64,000 nucleotides of DNA from positions 4,154,001 to 4,218,000 of the forward strand of contig NZ_CP051204.2 in assembly GCF_012516375.2 (NCBI RefSeq), in the 5' to 3' direction. A program made the position numbers and the translations under genes. Positions 17,906-26,428 of the stretch are shown here, piece by piece. The stretch is from Chitinophaga oryzae (GTDB taxonomy: Bacteria; Bacteroidota; Bacteroidia; Chitinophagales; Chitinophagaceae). The first letter of the stretch is position 1. Each line of letters opens with the position of its first letter. The notes under the pieces are model-generated. The model made no database searches, was not told where the DNA came from, and saw only the letters and a list, made by a program, of their open reading frames with translations.

Positions 17906-19453
17906 ATGAGCGTATTTAACAAGGCCTGGATGCCTTTATTTATGGCCGGCCTTACCTGCCTGTCGTCCGCAGTACAGGCGCAACAGGCGCCGCCGCCTGG
18001 TAAACCGGCGCCCAAAGCAGACATCACCGGCGCCAACCCGGTACTCTCCCTCAACCCGGACACTGCTGTCACCAGCTACCACGATGTTACGGTGAAAGGC
18101 CAGAAAATTCCCTATAAAGCCATAGCCGGCACACAACCTGTATGGGACCAGGACGGTAAACCCATCGCGGGAATTTTCTATACCTACTATGAAAGGACAG
18201 ATGTGAAAGACCGTGCTTCCCGTCCGCTGGTTATCTCTTTCAATGGCGGCCCCGGCACGCCTTCCGTATGGATGCAGATCGCCTACACCGGTCCCCGCCT
18301 GCTGAACATCGACGACGAAGGATATCCCGTGCAACCTTACGGCATCCGTGAGAATCCACAGTCTATCCTCGACATTGCAGACATAGTATACATCGATCCG
18401 GCCAATACCGGTTATTCACGGATTAATAAAGACGCCCCCCGGGAAAAGTTCTTCGGCACCAACGCCGATATAAAATACCTGGCCGAATGGATCAACACTT
18501 TCGTGACCCGTCATAACCGCTGGGCTTCTCCCAAATACCTGATCGGAGAAAGTTACGGCACCACCCGGGCTTCCGGTCTGGCGCTGGAGCTGCAGAACGC
18601 CCAGTGGATGTATCTCAACGGCGTGATACTGGTATCGCCTACCGATCTGGGCATTGCCCGCAGCGGTCCGGTAGACCAGGCCCTGTCACTGCCTTACTTT
18701 GCCGCCACGGCCTGGTTTCACAAAGCGCTGCCGGCGGACCTGCAACAGAAAGACCTTACCGCTATGCTGCCGGAAGTGGAGCAGTTCACCATCCAGGAGC
18801 TGATACCCGCTATCAGTCAGGGTGGGTTCCTCGACGATCAGAAACGAAAGGAGATCGCCGCCCGTATGGCCCGCTACTCCGGTCTTTCCGAGAAAGTCAT
18901 TTTACAGCATAACCTCAATATACCTGTTGATTTCTTCTGGAAAGAACTGCTGCGGGACCGCGGTTATACCGTAGGCCGCCTGGATTCCCGTTACCTCGGG
19001 CAGGACAAGGAAGATGCCGGCGGTTCTCCCGATTACAATGCCGAGCTGACGTCATGGCTGCACGCCTTTACCCCTGCCATGAACATCTACCTGCGCGACG
19101 AGCTGAAGTTCAGCACCGATCTGAAATATATGATGTTTGGGCCAGTACATCCCTGGGACCGCAGCAACGACAAGACCGGCGAGAACCTGCGGCAGGCGAT
19201 GGCTGCCAACCCGTACCTCCATGTAATGATACAGTCCGGCTATTATGACGGCGCCTGCGATTATTTCAATGCCAAGTACAGCATGTGGCAGCTCGATCCC
19301 GGCGGACGGCTTAAAAACCGCTTGTCCTGGAAAGGTTATCGCAGCGGGCATATGATGTATCTGCGAAAAGACGATCTGGCTACAGGCAATGAAGATATCC
19401 GGGAATTTATCCGGAAGTCGCTGCCAAAAGCGGGTCAACCGGCGAAGTACTAG
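17906..19453 (+). CDS. S10 family serine carboxypeptidase-like protein
   Basis: This is a 515-aa exported alpha/beta-hydrolase that removes C-terminal residues from peptides, or a close relative. A signal peptide ends at about residue 25 (SAVQAQQ). The oxyanion loop is FNGGPG (about 112-117) and the nucleophile Ser216 lies in GESYGTTR. The Asp region is SGYYDGACDY and the His is in YRSGHMMY near the C-terminus, so the triad seems complete. The FNGGPG and GESYG pair matches bacterial S10 members. It stands alone, and its TAG stop coincides with the left end of the nested inverted repeat at 19450. Confidence 0.93.
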   Translation: MSVFNKAWMPLFMAGLTCLSSAVQAQQAPPPGKPAPKADITGANPVLSLNPDTAVTSYHDVTVKGQKIPYKAIAGTQPVWDQDGKPIAGIFYTYYERTDVKDRASRPLVISFNGGPGTPSVWMQIAYTGPRLLNIDDEGYPVQPYGIRENPQSILDIADIVYIDPANTGYSRINKDAPREKFFGTNADIKYLAEWINTFVTRHNRWASPKYLIGESYGTTRASGLALELQNAQWMYLNGVILVSPTDLGIARSGPVDQALSLPYFAATAWFHKALPADLQQKDLTAMLPEVEQFTIQELIPAISQGGFLDDQKRKEIAARMARYSGLSEKVILQHNLNIPVDFFWKELLRDRGYTVGRLDSRYLGQDKEDAGGSPDYNAELTSWLHAFTPAMNIYLRDELKFSTDLKYMMFGPVHPWDRSNDKTGENLRQAMAANPYLHVMIQSGYYDGACDYFNAKYSMWQLDPGGRLKNRLSWKGYRSGHMMYLRKDDLATGNEDIREFIRKSLPKAGQPAKY

Positions 19454-19653
19454 CACTCGCGGAGTTTCTCGCAAAGCACGCAAAGGAGCAAAGAGCGCAA
19501 AGTTTTTTTTAAGTTTAAATAAGAAAGCAAAGGAGCGAAGATCAAATCGAATTGATCTTCGCTCCTTTGCTTTCTCTGCTCGCTTTTATAATCTTTGCGC
19601 TCTTTGCTCCTTTGCGTGCTTTGCGAGAAACTCCGCGAGCCAGCGAGCGCTAG
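19450..19653. repeat. Nested inverted repeat (REP/BIME-like, 204 bp)
   Basis: The outer arms, 19456-19502 and 19593-19639, are perfect 47-bp complements made of GCAAAG units (GCAAAGCAC, GCAAAGGA, GCAAAGAGC). Inside lies a second perfect 23-bp stem, 19523-19545 and 19552-19574, with a 6-nt loop. The outermost bases CTAGC and GCTAG contain the stop codons of the two convergent genes. No coding frame or transposase is present. It probably works as a very stable bidirectional terminator or mRNA 3' protector, and it resembles dispersed GCAAAG-rich intergenic repeats. Confidence 0.85.
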
Positions 19654-20411
19654 ATTTTATACGCCACGCCCAGTGTCAGGTAAATATTGTACAAAGGAAA
19701 GTCAAGTCCTTTAAAATCACCGGGGAACAAAGGTCTTAAACCCCAGTTGAGGTTACCCATCACTTCGAGTTTACGTCCTACCTTACGGAGGGCGCCACCC
19801 TGCAGGCCAATGTCAAATTTACGGACATCGGTACCAAAATCGAAGGTGGCGTGGTCGATGATTACTTTTTCTCCGGTAGGGCCGCCGTTGCGGATATAGC
19901 CGTCGGATACGTTGCCATAGAAGTTGGAGCTGAACAGCCAGGCGGCATAACCACCGAGGCTGAAGCGCCATTTCTGGTTAGGCGTAAAGGTAGCGCTGAG
20001 CGGCAGTACTACATATGCATTGCGTACAGTCGTTTTGTTTTTGCCTGTGAAGATGCCGGAAAAAGTACCTCCATCATCAGTGGTGATGATGGTCGGGAAA
20101 TACATTACTTCGTCTTTGGTACCCATTCCTTTATAGTCGAGTTTTACCCCGATGGCAGCGCCCCATTTTGGGGTGATGCGGTAGCCTAGTTCATATCCCA
20201 GTGACGGACTGAATTCAGGCCAGTAGCCATTGATTTTACGGATGGTGTTAGGAAGGTTCACCGGCGCAGAAGCGCCAAAGTTAAATCCGGCGATGATACG
20301 GTGTTCCAGGTGTGGTGTAAAGGTTGTTTCCTTTTTATCTTTCTGTTGAGCGGAAAGTTGTCCGGCTGTCAGTAACAGCGCGGCCACCAGTCCTTTTATT
20401 TTTATATTCAT
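19650..20411 (-). CDS. Outer-membrane beta-barrel protein (porin/PorT-like)
   Basis: This is a 253-aa protein with a signal peptide ending at about residue 21 (TAGQLSAQ) and a C-terminal half of alternating polar and hydrophobic strands. Stretches such as LGYELGYRITPKWGAAIGVK and LPLSATFTPNQKWRFSLGGY are typical of small Bacteroidota barrels of the PorT/OmpA-like clan. The ending (YNIYLTLGVAYKI) is a plausible barrel C-terminus. Substrate or role is unknown. It lies 16 bp downstream of the PCMD lipoprotein on the same strand and is probably cotranscribed with it. Confidence 0.8.
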   Translation of the reverse strand: MNIKIKGLVAALLLTAGQLSAQQKDKKETTFTPHLEHRIIAGFNFGASAPVNLPNTIRKINGYWPEFSPSLGYELGYRITPKWGAAIGVKLDYKGMGTKDEVMYFPTIITTDDGGTFSGIFTGKNKTTVRNAYVVLPLSATFTPNQKWRFSLGGYAAWLFSSNFYGNVSDGYIRNGGPTGEKVIIDHATFDFGTDVRKFDIGLQGGALRKVGRKLEVMGNLNWGLRPLFPGDFKGLDFPLYNIYLTLGVAYKI

Positions 20412-20427
20412 GAGTGGTTACGGATCT

Positions 20428-21486
20428 TTATTGGTGAACAATTTCAAGGCTATCGAGTACCAGGCGGCTGCCGATGGCGCCTTTATAGCTATCGCCGTTT
20501 TTACTGGAAGAGGCCACGATAGCCATCATCATTTTTTCTTTGCTGTCGATCTGTCTCTTCAGTACAAAGGGAATGTCAAACCGGGTCCAGTTTTCCCTGG
20601 TGGAACCGTCCGGCAGGTAGGCCGTTGCTATGATCCGTTCTGAATTACTGATATTGGTCGCGTCCAGCCTGGTGGTACCGCTATACAGCACCGCATATAC
20701 AGCGCAGGAGTCGGTCATGCCAGGAACTATGTTACCGGCTTTGTCCTGGTAGTTAGCGCCCGGTTTGTATTTATAATATCCGGTGAAGCGCAGTGGCTTT
20801 CCGATGTAAGGCTGACCGAATTGTGTTGCTTTCAGTGGCTCAAGGAAAGCGAACTGGGCGTCAAAAACGCCGACGAAAAGTGAGCCTGCAAAAAGTTTGA
20901 TGCCCACCAGATTGGAGAGCGCAGTGCCTTTACGGGTCACCATTTCGGCCGCATGTTGGCCGTGATAAGCATCTGTTGTGACGCGCAGCGGATATTCCAT
21001 AGGATCTTTAGGCACACCGGAGAGCGCAATGCCAGGGTTGCCGGATGACCAAACGACGGTGCTGTCGTCGTTGATAGGATACTGGTATTTGTCTTTGTTG
21101 TTGGTCATCCATTTTTCAAAGTCCCATTGCCAGGTACCGATGGTGATCACTTCCACTTTATAGGTCTTTTTATTAAGACCATTGGCGGAAGTCACCACAT
21201 ATTGCGGATGCACACCAGGTTCAAAGTGGATGGAGTCTCCCGAAGCCGGGGTGACCGTCGCGCCGGCGGAAAGGGTCAATGTCGGGGCAATCCCTGTCTC
21301 ATAGGCTTCATGTGTCAGGTACAACATCACCTTCGCATTTGCCTGGTCAATGAATACATCGCTGCTGAGCAATTTTTTGTCAATACTAAACGTCTCGATG
21401 TCGGCCTCAGGATTCATAGGAGCATCCTTAATACAGGCCTGTAGCCCTACCAGTACAGTGAGGTAGCATAAGTTTCGTAGTCTCAT
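20428..21486 (-). CDS. PCMD domain-containing lipoprotein
   Basis: This is a 352-aa lipoprotein with lipobox LVGLQAC (Cys18). The N-terminal part resembles an Ig-like domain (about 30-110, ending KKTYKVEV). The C-terminal PCMD domain (putative carbohydrate-metabolism domain, about 120-350) is recognised from WDFEKWMTNN, the VVWSSGNPGIAL segment and GKPLRFTGYYKYKPG. In Bacteroidota these proteins sit on the cell surface and are thought to bind glycans. It precedes the barrel protein gene in a likely two-gene operon. A possible -7 element (TACCTTTA on the minus strand) lies at 21522-21515. Confidence 0.85.
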   Translation of the reverse strand: MRLRNLCYLTVLVGLQACIKDAPMNPEADIETFSIDKKLLSSDVFIDQANAKVMLYLTHEAYETGIAPTLTLSAGATVTPASGDSIHFEPGVHPQYVVTSANGLNKKTYKVEVITIGTWQWDFEKWMTNNKDKYQYPINDDSTVVWSSGNPGIALSGVPKDPMEYPLRVTTDAYHGQHAAEMVTRKGTALSNLVGIKLFAGSLFVGVFDAQFAFLEPLKATQFGQPYIGKPLRFTGYYKYKPGANYQDKAGNIVPGMTDSCAVYAVLYSGTTRLDATNISNSERIIATAYLPDGSTRENWTRFDIPFVLKRQIDSKEKMMMAIVASSSKNGDSYKGAIGSRLVLDSLEIVHQ

Positions 21487-21592
21487 GGTTATCAGTTGGT
21501 TAACGAAATAGGCGTAAAGGTAGGTAAACTAAACTTCAATATGCTATATATATGTTTAGCGGCATATGTGACAAAAGTCCTAACATTGCGAT

Positions 21593-22111
21593 ATGATGAA
21601 CAGAGCACGCATACAACGGATACTGATCTACGCTGCCAAATGTGTAAGCGGTGTATTGGTAGTTTTATTCCTGTCCTGGCTGCTGGACTACCAGGATGTA
21701 GTGTGGGTATTGATTTCAGTGATGCTGGTGTTATCGCCGGACGGTTCTGACGCTCTTACGCTGGCGGTGACCCGTATCAAGGCCAATGTGATCGGGGCGA
21801 TATCGGGATTTCTGCTGCTGTTGTTTCATCCCAACCTGCTGATCACGATGAGTATAGCGGTATGCATTACCGTAGTGCTATGTAATCTGTTTAACCTGGA
21901 AGCGGCCACCCGTACCGCACTGGCTGCTACCATCATCGTGATGACCCACGAAGCGGGTGCGCATTTATGGGATACTGCCGTAGGGCGCGTTATATCCGTG
22001 CTCACGGGCTGCATGCTGGGCCTGGTGATCACTTTTATCTTTCATAACCGCTACACGAAACAAACTGCCGAGATGATCCTCTCCAAAACGGCGGACCGTG
22101 GCGGGGAATAA
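21593..22111 (+). CDS. FUSC family membrane protein
   Basis: This is a 172-aa integral membrane protein with about four to six helices. Hydrophobic blocks are at about 12-36, 38-60, 62-95 and 120-150. The pattern DVVWVLISVMLVLSPDGSDA followed by RIKANVIGAISGFLLLL matches the membrane half of FUSC/aromatic acid exporter proteins. It lacks the cytosolic domain of full-length members, so it is a short version. It stands alone, divergent from the PCMD gene. A transport function for small organic acids is only inferred from the family. Confidence 0.75.
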   Translation: MMNRARIQRILIYAAKCVSGVLVVLFLSWLLDYQDVVWVLISVMLVLSPDGSDALTLAVTRIKANVIGAISGFLLLLFHPNLLITMSIAVCITVVLCNLFNLEAATRTALAATIIVMTHEAGAHLWDTAVGRVISVLTGCMLGLVITFIFHNRYTKQTAEMILSKTADRGGE

Positions 22112-22120
22112 TAAAGCATC

Positions 22121-22180
22121 GCTATATGGCCGGCAACGCTGCAACCATATTGATCATACAGCCAGGTCACCGGCCATAGC
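22121..22180 (+). terminator. Imperfect hairpin after the FUSC gene
   Basis: GCTATATGGCCGG pairs with CCGGCCATAGC with a small bulge, across a 36-nt loop. This may be a terminator or an RNA structure; no T-run follows. Confidence 0.35.
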
Positions 22181-22491
22181 GGTACTCTACCGGTCACCGG
22201 CACACATATAACGTCCTGCCGTTTATGCGTAAGCGGTAACAACAAGTATTCATAAAAATAGGGGTAATACAGACACTTAATGATACGTAAAACTAAAGAC
22301 AGCACAAGGTTACAAACACCCTAAAAAAACGTCAGGCAAAATTGGGGGATTCTTTCTGTTTTTTTTGTGAGTCAATTGTTAATCCTCCAAAAAAAGCAGC
22401 GGTGTTAATTCTGTATCTATTACCATGAAAATAATATTATCAAATAACGAGGCGTTAACATCGGATTTACATTTGGAGAATCGAGTCGTAG

Positions 22492-22499
22492 TATATTTG
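22492..22499 (+). promoter_or_regulatory. Bacteroidota -7 element TATATTTG
   Basis: It is an exact match to TAnnTTTG, 28 bp ahead of the ATG at 22528. A TTTG lies upstream at 22472-22475, but the spacing of 16 is shorter than the usual 19-21. Confidence 0.6.
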
Positions 22500-22527
22500 A
22501 CGACCAAGATTTAACCTTAACCCTCTT

Positions 22528-23040
22528 ATGTACTTTGTCCTGGCGCTTTCTTTTCTGATTGTCTGTACAATAACATATGCCGTCTGCAAAGCCGGCCGTT
22601 TTTCGTTACCGGTTGTACCGCAACTGCCGGAGCCGCCGCAGGGCGACGATGCCATTGCGGATGTAGCCATTACCGGTATATCAGACAGTGCTTTTACTAT
22701 TTCGCGCTATCTGCGTAACATCCGTAACATTTCCTCCCATCGATTTGTAACGGTAGCCACGCGGCAGATAGTACGTACGCCAATCGGCACCACCAGCAGC
22801 ATCCGCATTATCGAAAGCCTGGCGCCCGGCGATGAGCGGCGGCTGGGCCACACGGACCATGTACAGCGGGACGGTGCTTCCATCTACATTGGTTACGAAA
22901 TTCTCTGGGCGCGTTACACGCCGCCACCCCGTTACTACCACAGCATGACGCCTGCGCCGCCCTATACCGGCGAGGTGGACACAGCGGAACTAAAGCCGGG
23001 CCTGCTTTACCAGATACTGCTCCTGGAAAACCAGGCATAA
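22528..23040 (+). CDS. Hypothetical 170-aa membrane-anchored protein
   Basis: The protein has one N-terminal hydrophobic helix (residues 2-22, LALSFLIVCTITYAVCKAG), a proline-rich linker (LPVVPQLPEPPQ) and a soluble domain of about 130 residues. No family was recognised. The codon pattern, a perfect -7 element upstream and a terminator right after the stop support a real, single-gene transcription unit. A periplasmic location anchored to the inner membrane is the plain reading of the sequence. Confidence 0.65.
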   Translation: MYFVLALSFLIVCTITYAVCKAGRFSLPVVPQLPEPPQGDDAIADVAITGISDSAFTISRYLRNIRNISSHRFVTVATRQIVRTPIGTTSSIRIIESLAPGDERRLGHTDHVQRDGASIYIGYEILWARYTPPPRYYHSMTPAPPYTGEVDTAELKPGLLYQILLLENQA

Positions 23041-23044
23041 AAAA

Positions 23045-23081
23045 AATGACGAATGTCTACATAGTGGTCCCATTCGTCATT
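23045..23081. terminator. Terminator hairpin
   Basis: The 11-bp arms AATGACGAATG and CATTCGTCATT surround a 15-nt loop directly after the stop at 23040. It could also serve the convergent PAP2 gene. Confidence 0.6.
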
Positions 23082-23102
23082 GTCAGCCTGTCTTTTGTCC
23101 CG

Positions 23103-23744
23103 TTAATCTGCGGGAGTTTTATCTTTTATCAGGGTAATCCATAACATCGTCAGCAGTATGGCTTCCGTGGCGCCGGCGGTCACGTCTTCCAGGAAATGCT
23201 GGCTCATGTACATCCTGGAATAAGCCACCATCGCTGCCAGCAGCAGAAACAACCACGACCAGTATTTGTTTTTAACGTAGTAGGAAAACACGGTGGCTGC
23301 AGTGAAGGCACACACGCTGTGTCCGGAAGGGAAACTTCTGAAATTATCCAGTACCTCCACGCCGGGCACAAAATATATATCGTGCAGCCGTTCCGCAAAA
23401 AAACGGCTGGGCCGTGGAAACGCCACCATAAATTTCAGCGCGAAATTCACCATGGAGTTAAACAGGTAAGCCGCCGCCAGCACGATGCCCTGTCGTTTGT
23501 TAAAATAAAACAGCAGCGCAGTGAATACCACACAGGCCCCGGTGCTGCCCAGCTCAGTGATGCGCGGAAAGAGCCAGTCGCCCCAACTGGTGTGTAGCCT
23601 GTTGACATAAAAGTAAACTTCTTCCCGGCTATAGATACTGCGAAGCATCAACACGATGGTCACCAGTCCGATAAACGGCCATATCAGCATTTTCAGCTGC
23701 TGGTACACCTGCAGCAGCCGCTGCGCAAACGTTGGCTGTAGCAT
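23103..23744 (-). CDS. PAP2 superfamily phosphatase
   Basis: This is a 213-aa integral membrane lipid phosphatase with about six helices. The three phosphatase motifs are visible: K-x6-RP in KFMVAFPRP (about residues 102-110), PSGH in RSFPSGHSV (about 136-144) and SR-x5-H in SRMYMSQHFLEDV (about 175-187). It probably dephosphorylates a lipid phosphate, such as undecaprenyl pyrophosphate or phosphatidylglycerol phosphate, on the periplasmic face. It lies 3 bp downstream of the DinB-like gene on the same strand, so the two are likely cotranscribed. Confidence 0.9.
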   Translation of the reverse strand: MLQPTFAQRLLQVYQQLKMLIWPFIGLVTIVLMLRSIYSREEVYFYVNRLHTSWGDWLFPRITELGSTGACVVFTALLFYFNKRQGIVLAAAYLFNSMVNFALKFMVAFPRPSRFFAERLHDIYFVPGVEVLDNFRSFPSGHSVCAFTAATVFSYYVKNKYWSWLFLLLAAMVAYSRMYMSQHFLEDVTAGATEAILLTMLWITLIKDKTPAD

Positions 23745-23747
23745 AGG

Positions 23748-24188
23748 CTATCGCGTTAACCGGCGGTGATAGTTGATCTGCCCGAGATGGTAATTCAGGT
23801 GTCCGTACAGGTGCACCAGGAAGCTGTCTGTGTTCATGTCTCCCAGCACCCGCTCCGGGTATTGCCTGGCCATCACCTCCGGTGTCAGTCCCACTATAAC
23901 GGACAGCACTACACGACGTGTAACGCCTACCAGCGCCAGCAGCTCCTGCCGCGGCACATTTTTATCGCTGAACTCGCGGTCTCTTTCCCTTATGTAACCC
24001 GACTGGCCCAATATGGCGCCGATATAATGCTGCAGGTTGCCACACAGGTGCAGACACAGATTGCCTGCGGAGTTTTTGATGCCTTCCGGTACGCGCCAGA
24101 TGGCGTCTTCGGTTTCATAAGCGGCGATTTCATCTTCCAACCGGCTCAGGTCCCGTTCAAATAAATTGATTAATATTTCTGTAAGCAT
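23748..24188 (-). CDS. DinB family (four-helix metal-binding) protein
   Basis: This is a 146-aa cytosolic protein of the DinB/DUF1572 four-helix-bundle type. It contains LCLHLCGNLQHYIG and the C-terminal LVHLYGHLNYHLGQINYHRR, which supplies the histidines of the metal site. I start at the ATG at 24188 (MLTEILINLF). An upstream in-frame start would add 12 hydrophobic residues that do not belong to the family. Members are thiol or small-molecule transferases in some lineages and of unknown role in many. It is followed by the PAP2 gene. Confidence 0.8.
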   Translation of the reverse strand: MLTEILINLFERDLSRLEDEIAAYETEDAIWRVPEGIKNSAGNLCLHLCGNLQHYIGAILGQSGYIRERDREFSDKNVPRQELLALVGVTRRVVLSVIVGLTPEVMARQYPERVLGDMNTDSFLVHLYGHLNYHLGQINYHRRLTR

Positions 24189-24253
24189 AACAGCTAAGAT
24201 AAGGAACAATTGGCAACGTCTCACATTTGCGGGCGGACAGTAGGGTTATAAAG

Positions 24254-24306
24254 GCCGCCGGTCAGTTGATACGCCTTTGAGAAAGACGTAACAACTGACC
24301 GGCGGC
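24254..24306 (-). terminator. Terminator of the barrel gene at 24328
   Basis: Perfect 15-bp arms (GCCGCCGGTCAGTTG and its complement) surround a 23-nt loop, with a CTTTAT tail on the minus strand. It lies between the stop of the beta-barrel gene and the DinB-like gene. Confidence 0.65.
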
Positions 24307-24327
24307 GATGTTTACCAGCAATGCTGA

Positions 24328-25011
24328 TTACAGATGGAACCGCAGCCCTGCAGATATGCTAAGGTGCGACAGGTTTTCTCTTTCATCATCTTTCAGGTCT
24401 CTCGTCGTTGTCTGGTTACCCTGTTCGATGGTGTATTTACTCAAGCTTCCGGCAAAGTAGGATATCTGGGCGCCTGCGTATAATTTACGCGCTATCCGGA
24501 TGTCATAACCGACATCCACTCCTGAGCCTACCGTACCGCCGGTGATTACCACCGGGTAAGCAGCTACCTTACCATTATCCTTGTACCGCATATACCCCAG
24601 CGACGCTCCTATGATGAACGCCTGACTGTTGTCTTTGGTCGTGTATACGCGTCCCAGAAAAGTGGGACCGTAAAAACTGATGCCGATATTATCAGATGTA
24701 GCGGCACGTACCCGACCATCGGGCGTTTCGACGGGGATTACAGCGCTTCCGGAGGACTGGAACCGCAGGTATTTGAGCCCGATGCCCCATGAGTCATTAA
24801 AATAGTACTGAACATCTGCGCCTATATTAAAACCGGATTTCAGTTTCTTCATATAGTCACGGGTTTCTCCGGAGAAGCCGGAAGGCAGTTTACCTACGCG
24901 GTAGCTGTAGCCACCGTTCACTACAATCCGGAAACGGGGTGCTTCCTGCTCCTGCGCACGCACGCCCAGCGCCATGGCGCTCATCATAAGTACAAGGGAC
25001 CATTTTTTCAT
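24328..25011 (-). CDS. Outer-membrane beta-barrel protein
   Basis: This is a 227-aa protein starting MKKWSLVLMMSAMALG with a signal peptide ending at about residue 20 (VRAQEQ). The rest shows the amphipathic strand pattern of a small eight-stranded barrel, for example YRVGKLPSGF, WGIGLKYLRFQSSG, AFIIGASLGYMRY and the C-terminal LSISAGLRFHL. I start it at 25011 because the 33 upstream in-frame residues are not signal-like. Function is unknown. Confidence 0.8.
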   Translation of the reverse strand: MKKWSLVLMMSAMALGVRAQEQEAPRFRIVVNGGYSYRVGKLPSGFSGETRDYMKKLKSGFNIGADVQYYFNDSWGIGLKYLRFQSSGSAVIPVETPDGRVRAATSDNIGISFYGPTFLGRVYTTKDNSQAFIIGASLGYMRYKDNGKVAAYPVVITGGTVGSGVDVGYDIRIARKLYAGAQISYFAGSLSKYTIEQGNQTTTRDLKDDERENLSHLSISAGLRFHL

Positions 25012-25361
25012 TGGGAAAAGTATATAGCTGATTAAAGTTGATAGGTAGCGGGTGTTGTTATAGGTTGATGATAATGCCACACATTTAAGATGTAAAATAA
25101 ATATAATCACCCATATTTTCCGCTCTAATTAACTATCTAGATAACCACTATAACCGGGCCCCTATACGCTGCACTGCAACCGCGGCGACGCTGCCCGACC
25201 TTGCGCCAAAGCAGCGTTGAAAAGACGACAATCTTCATTTTACCCCGGTGCCGGGTTTTATTATCAGACATTACCATGCTGCAAAGGCACAGGACGGACA
25301 ACGGAAACGCCTGTACGGAACAGTTGCCAACGCACCAGTCCCGGACGCCCCGCATTGTAGC
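25012..25361. other. Intergenic region without a recognised gene
   Basis: It lies between the barrel gene and the DHFR-like gene, both on the minus strand. I see only short frames with unlikely composition. A small CCCGGTGCCGGG stem followed by TTTTATT at about 25245 might be a weak terminator-like element. Confidence 0.5.
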
Positions 25362-25925
25362 TCAGCGCGGCACGTACTGCATCAGTACAATACCACAGTC
25401 ATACCGGATACAGTTTTTCAGTGTCAGCTGCCGGAAGCCGGACAACCCGCCGAAAACCTGGTCTCCATGGCCTAATGCCACCGGGTTGACAAAAAAGTAA
25501 TATTCATCTATCAGGTTCTCTTTCAACAGATCAGACACCAGGGAAGTGCCGCCGTATACGACCAGGTCTTTGCCGGGTTGTTGTTTCAGCCGGTCCACTT
25601 CCGCCACCAGGTCATTGGCCACCGTAGTGTTCCTCCAGGCCGGGCGGTCCAGTGTTTTACTAAAGACGACCTTTTGCATGGGTACAATACGCTGTGCAAC
25701 CTCATACATCGGGTCGTCCGGCCGGGTATAAACGTCCTCCCAGTAAGGAATATAATCTACCGCCAGTTTCCGCCCTATCAGAATGGTATCGCAGCTGTCT
25801 GCCAGGTCCAGCACCTCTTTGCGGATTTCCTCCCAGGCCCAGGTGACCCACTGCTGTTCATCGTTGGGGCCTGCCGCCACAAAACCGTCAAGGGAAACCT
25901 GCATTTGCAATTTCAGTTTTCTCAT
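25362..25925 (-). CDS. Dihydrofolate reductase family protein (RibD C-terminal-like)
   Basis: This is a 187-aa NADPH-dependent reductase-fold protein. The opening RKLKLQMQVSLDGFVAAGPN is the standard start of RibD_C/YyaP-type proteins. SCDTILIGRKLAVDY, the KDLVVYGGTSLVSDLL segment and IDEYYFFVNPVALGHG follow in order. It is not a housekeeping folate enzyme, and substrates of this group are generally unknown. It is the last gene of an arsR-AHSA1-DHFR operon and overlaps the preceding gene by 4 bp (ATGA). Confidence 0.88.
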   Translation of the reverse strand: MRKLKLQMQVSLDGFVAAGPNDEQQWVTWAWEEIRKEVLDLADSCDTILIGRKLAVDYIPYWEDVYTRPDDPMYEVAQRIVPMQKVVFSKTLDRPAWRNTTVANDLVAEVDRLKQQPGKDLVVYGGTSLVSDLLKENLIDEYYFFVNPVALGHGDQVFGGLSGFRQLTLKNCIRYDCGIVLMQYVPR

Positions 25926-26428
25926 ATGCTGTTTATTTTATGGAGATAAATGGCCAGTTGACCGAAGGTGCCGCCAAAACCTTCCTGCATGCTGCCGTTG
26001 ATGGCCAAAAAGGAGGCTGCTTCCTCCCCGCTGGCCTCCAGCGGCCTGCCTGTGAGCGACAGTACCGTTTCCTCTCCCTCCTGCCGCAGCGTGATCCGGT
26101 ACAGGATTTCCCGCGGGAACGGCATATCAAAGGGGGCTTTCACCACCCGGGCCTGCTCATCGGCAAATGCGTTGGTAAACTCCAGCAGGTGCGGCGGCTG
26201 GATATCGCGGAACAGGAAACGGCCGTAGTTCACCTGCCCCTGCCCTTCCATTCTGAAATGGAAAATGCCCCCCGGCCTGAAATCCAGGCTGATCACGCTG
26301 TTGCGCATCTCAACAGGACCCCACCATTCGTTCAGCGCCGCAGCATCGGAAAAAGCATTGAATACCTGCTCGCGCGTGGCTTTGAACCGGTATTCCATTC
26401 TAAACTCTGTGGTTGTATGATTACTCAT
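25922..26428 (-). CDS. SRPBCC/AHSA1 domain protein
   Basis: This is a 168-aa START-like hydrophobic-ligand-binding fold protein, recognised from YRFKATREQVFNAFSDAAAL followed by WWGP, and by LDFRPGGIFHFRM. It has the full length for the family. Such proteins are often encoded with an ArsR repressor, as here. The ligand is unknown. It overlaps both neighbours (8 bp with the arsR gene, 4 bp with the DHFR-like gene), which shows a tightly coupled operon. Confidence 0.9.
   Translation of the reverse strand: MSNHTTTEFRMEYRFKATREQVFNAFSDAAALNEWWGPVEMRNSVISLDFRPGGIFHFRMEGQGQVNYGRFLFRDIQPPHLLEFTNAFADEQARVVKAPFDMPFPREILYRITLRQEGEETVLSLTGRPLEASGEEAASFLAINGSMQEGFGGTFGQLAIYLHKINSI

Larger units (their letters stand above)
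22112..22527. other. Intergenic region with a hairpin and a promoter
   Basis: The stretch of 416 bp contains an imperfect hairpin (22121-22133 and 22170-22180) behind the FUSC gene, a direct GGTCACCGG repeat (22165 and 22192), A/T-rich DNA, and a strong -7 element at 22492. No gene is seen in it. Confidence 0.6.

Noticed and set aside
19456..19639. CRISPR array from the repeated GCAAAG units
   Set aside because: Units are 7-9 bp without unique spacers and are arranged as inverted arms. No cas gene is seen.
19450..19653. Insertion sequence or integron
   Set aside because: There is no transposase or integrase frame inside. It is only a nested palindrome, so it is called a repeat.
22165..22200. 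Attachment site from the GGTCACCGG direct repeat
   Set aside because: The repeat is only 9 bp, 27 bp apart, with no integrase or tRNA nearby.
25137..25355. 72-codon minus-strand frame in the intergenic region
   Set aside because: The composition is unlike a protein (Cys/Arg-rich, no domain) and there is no promoter.
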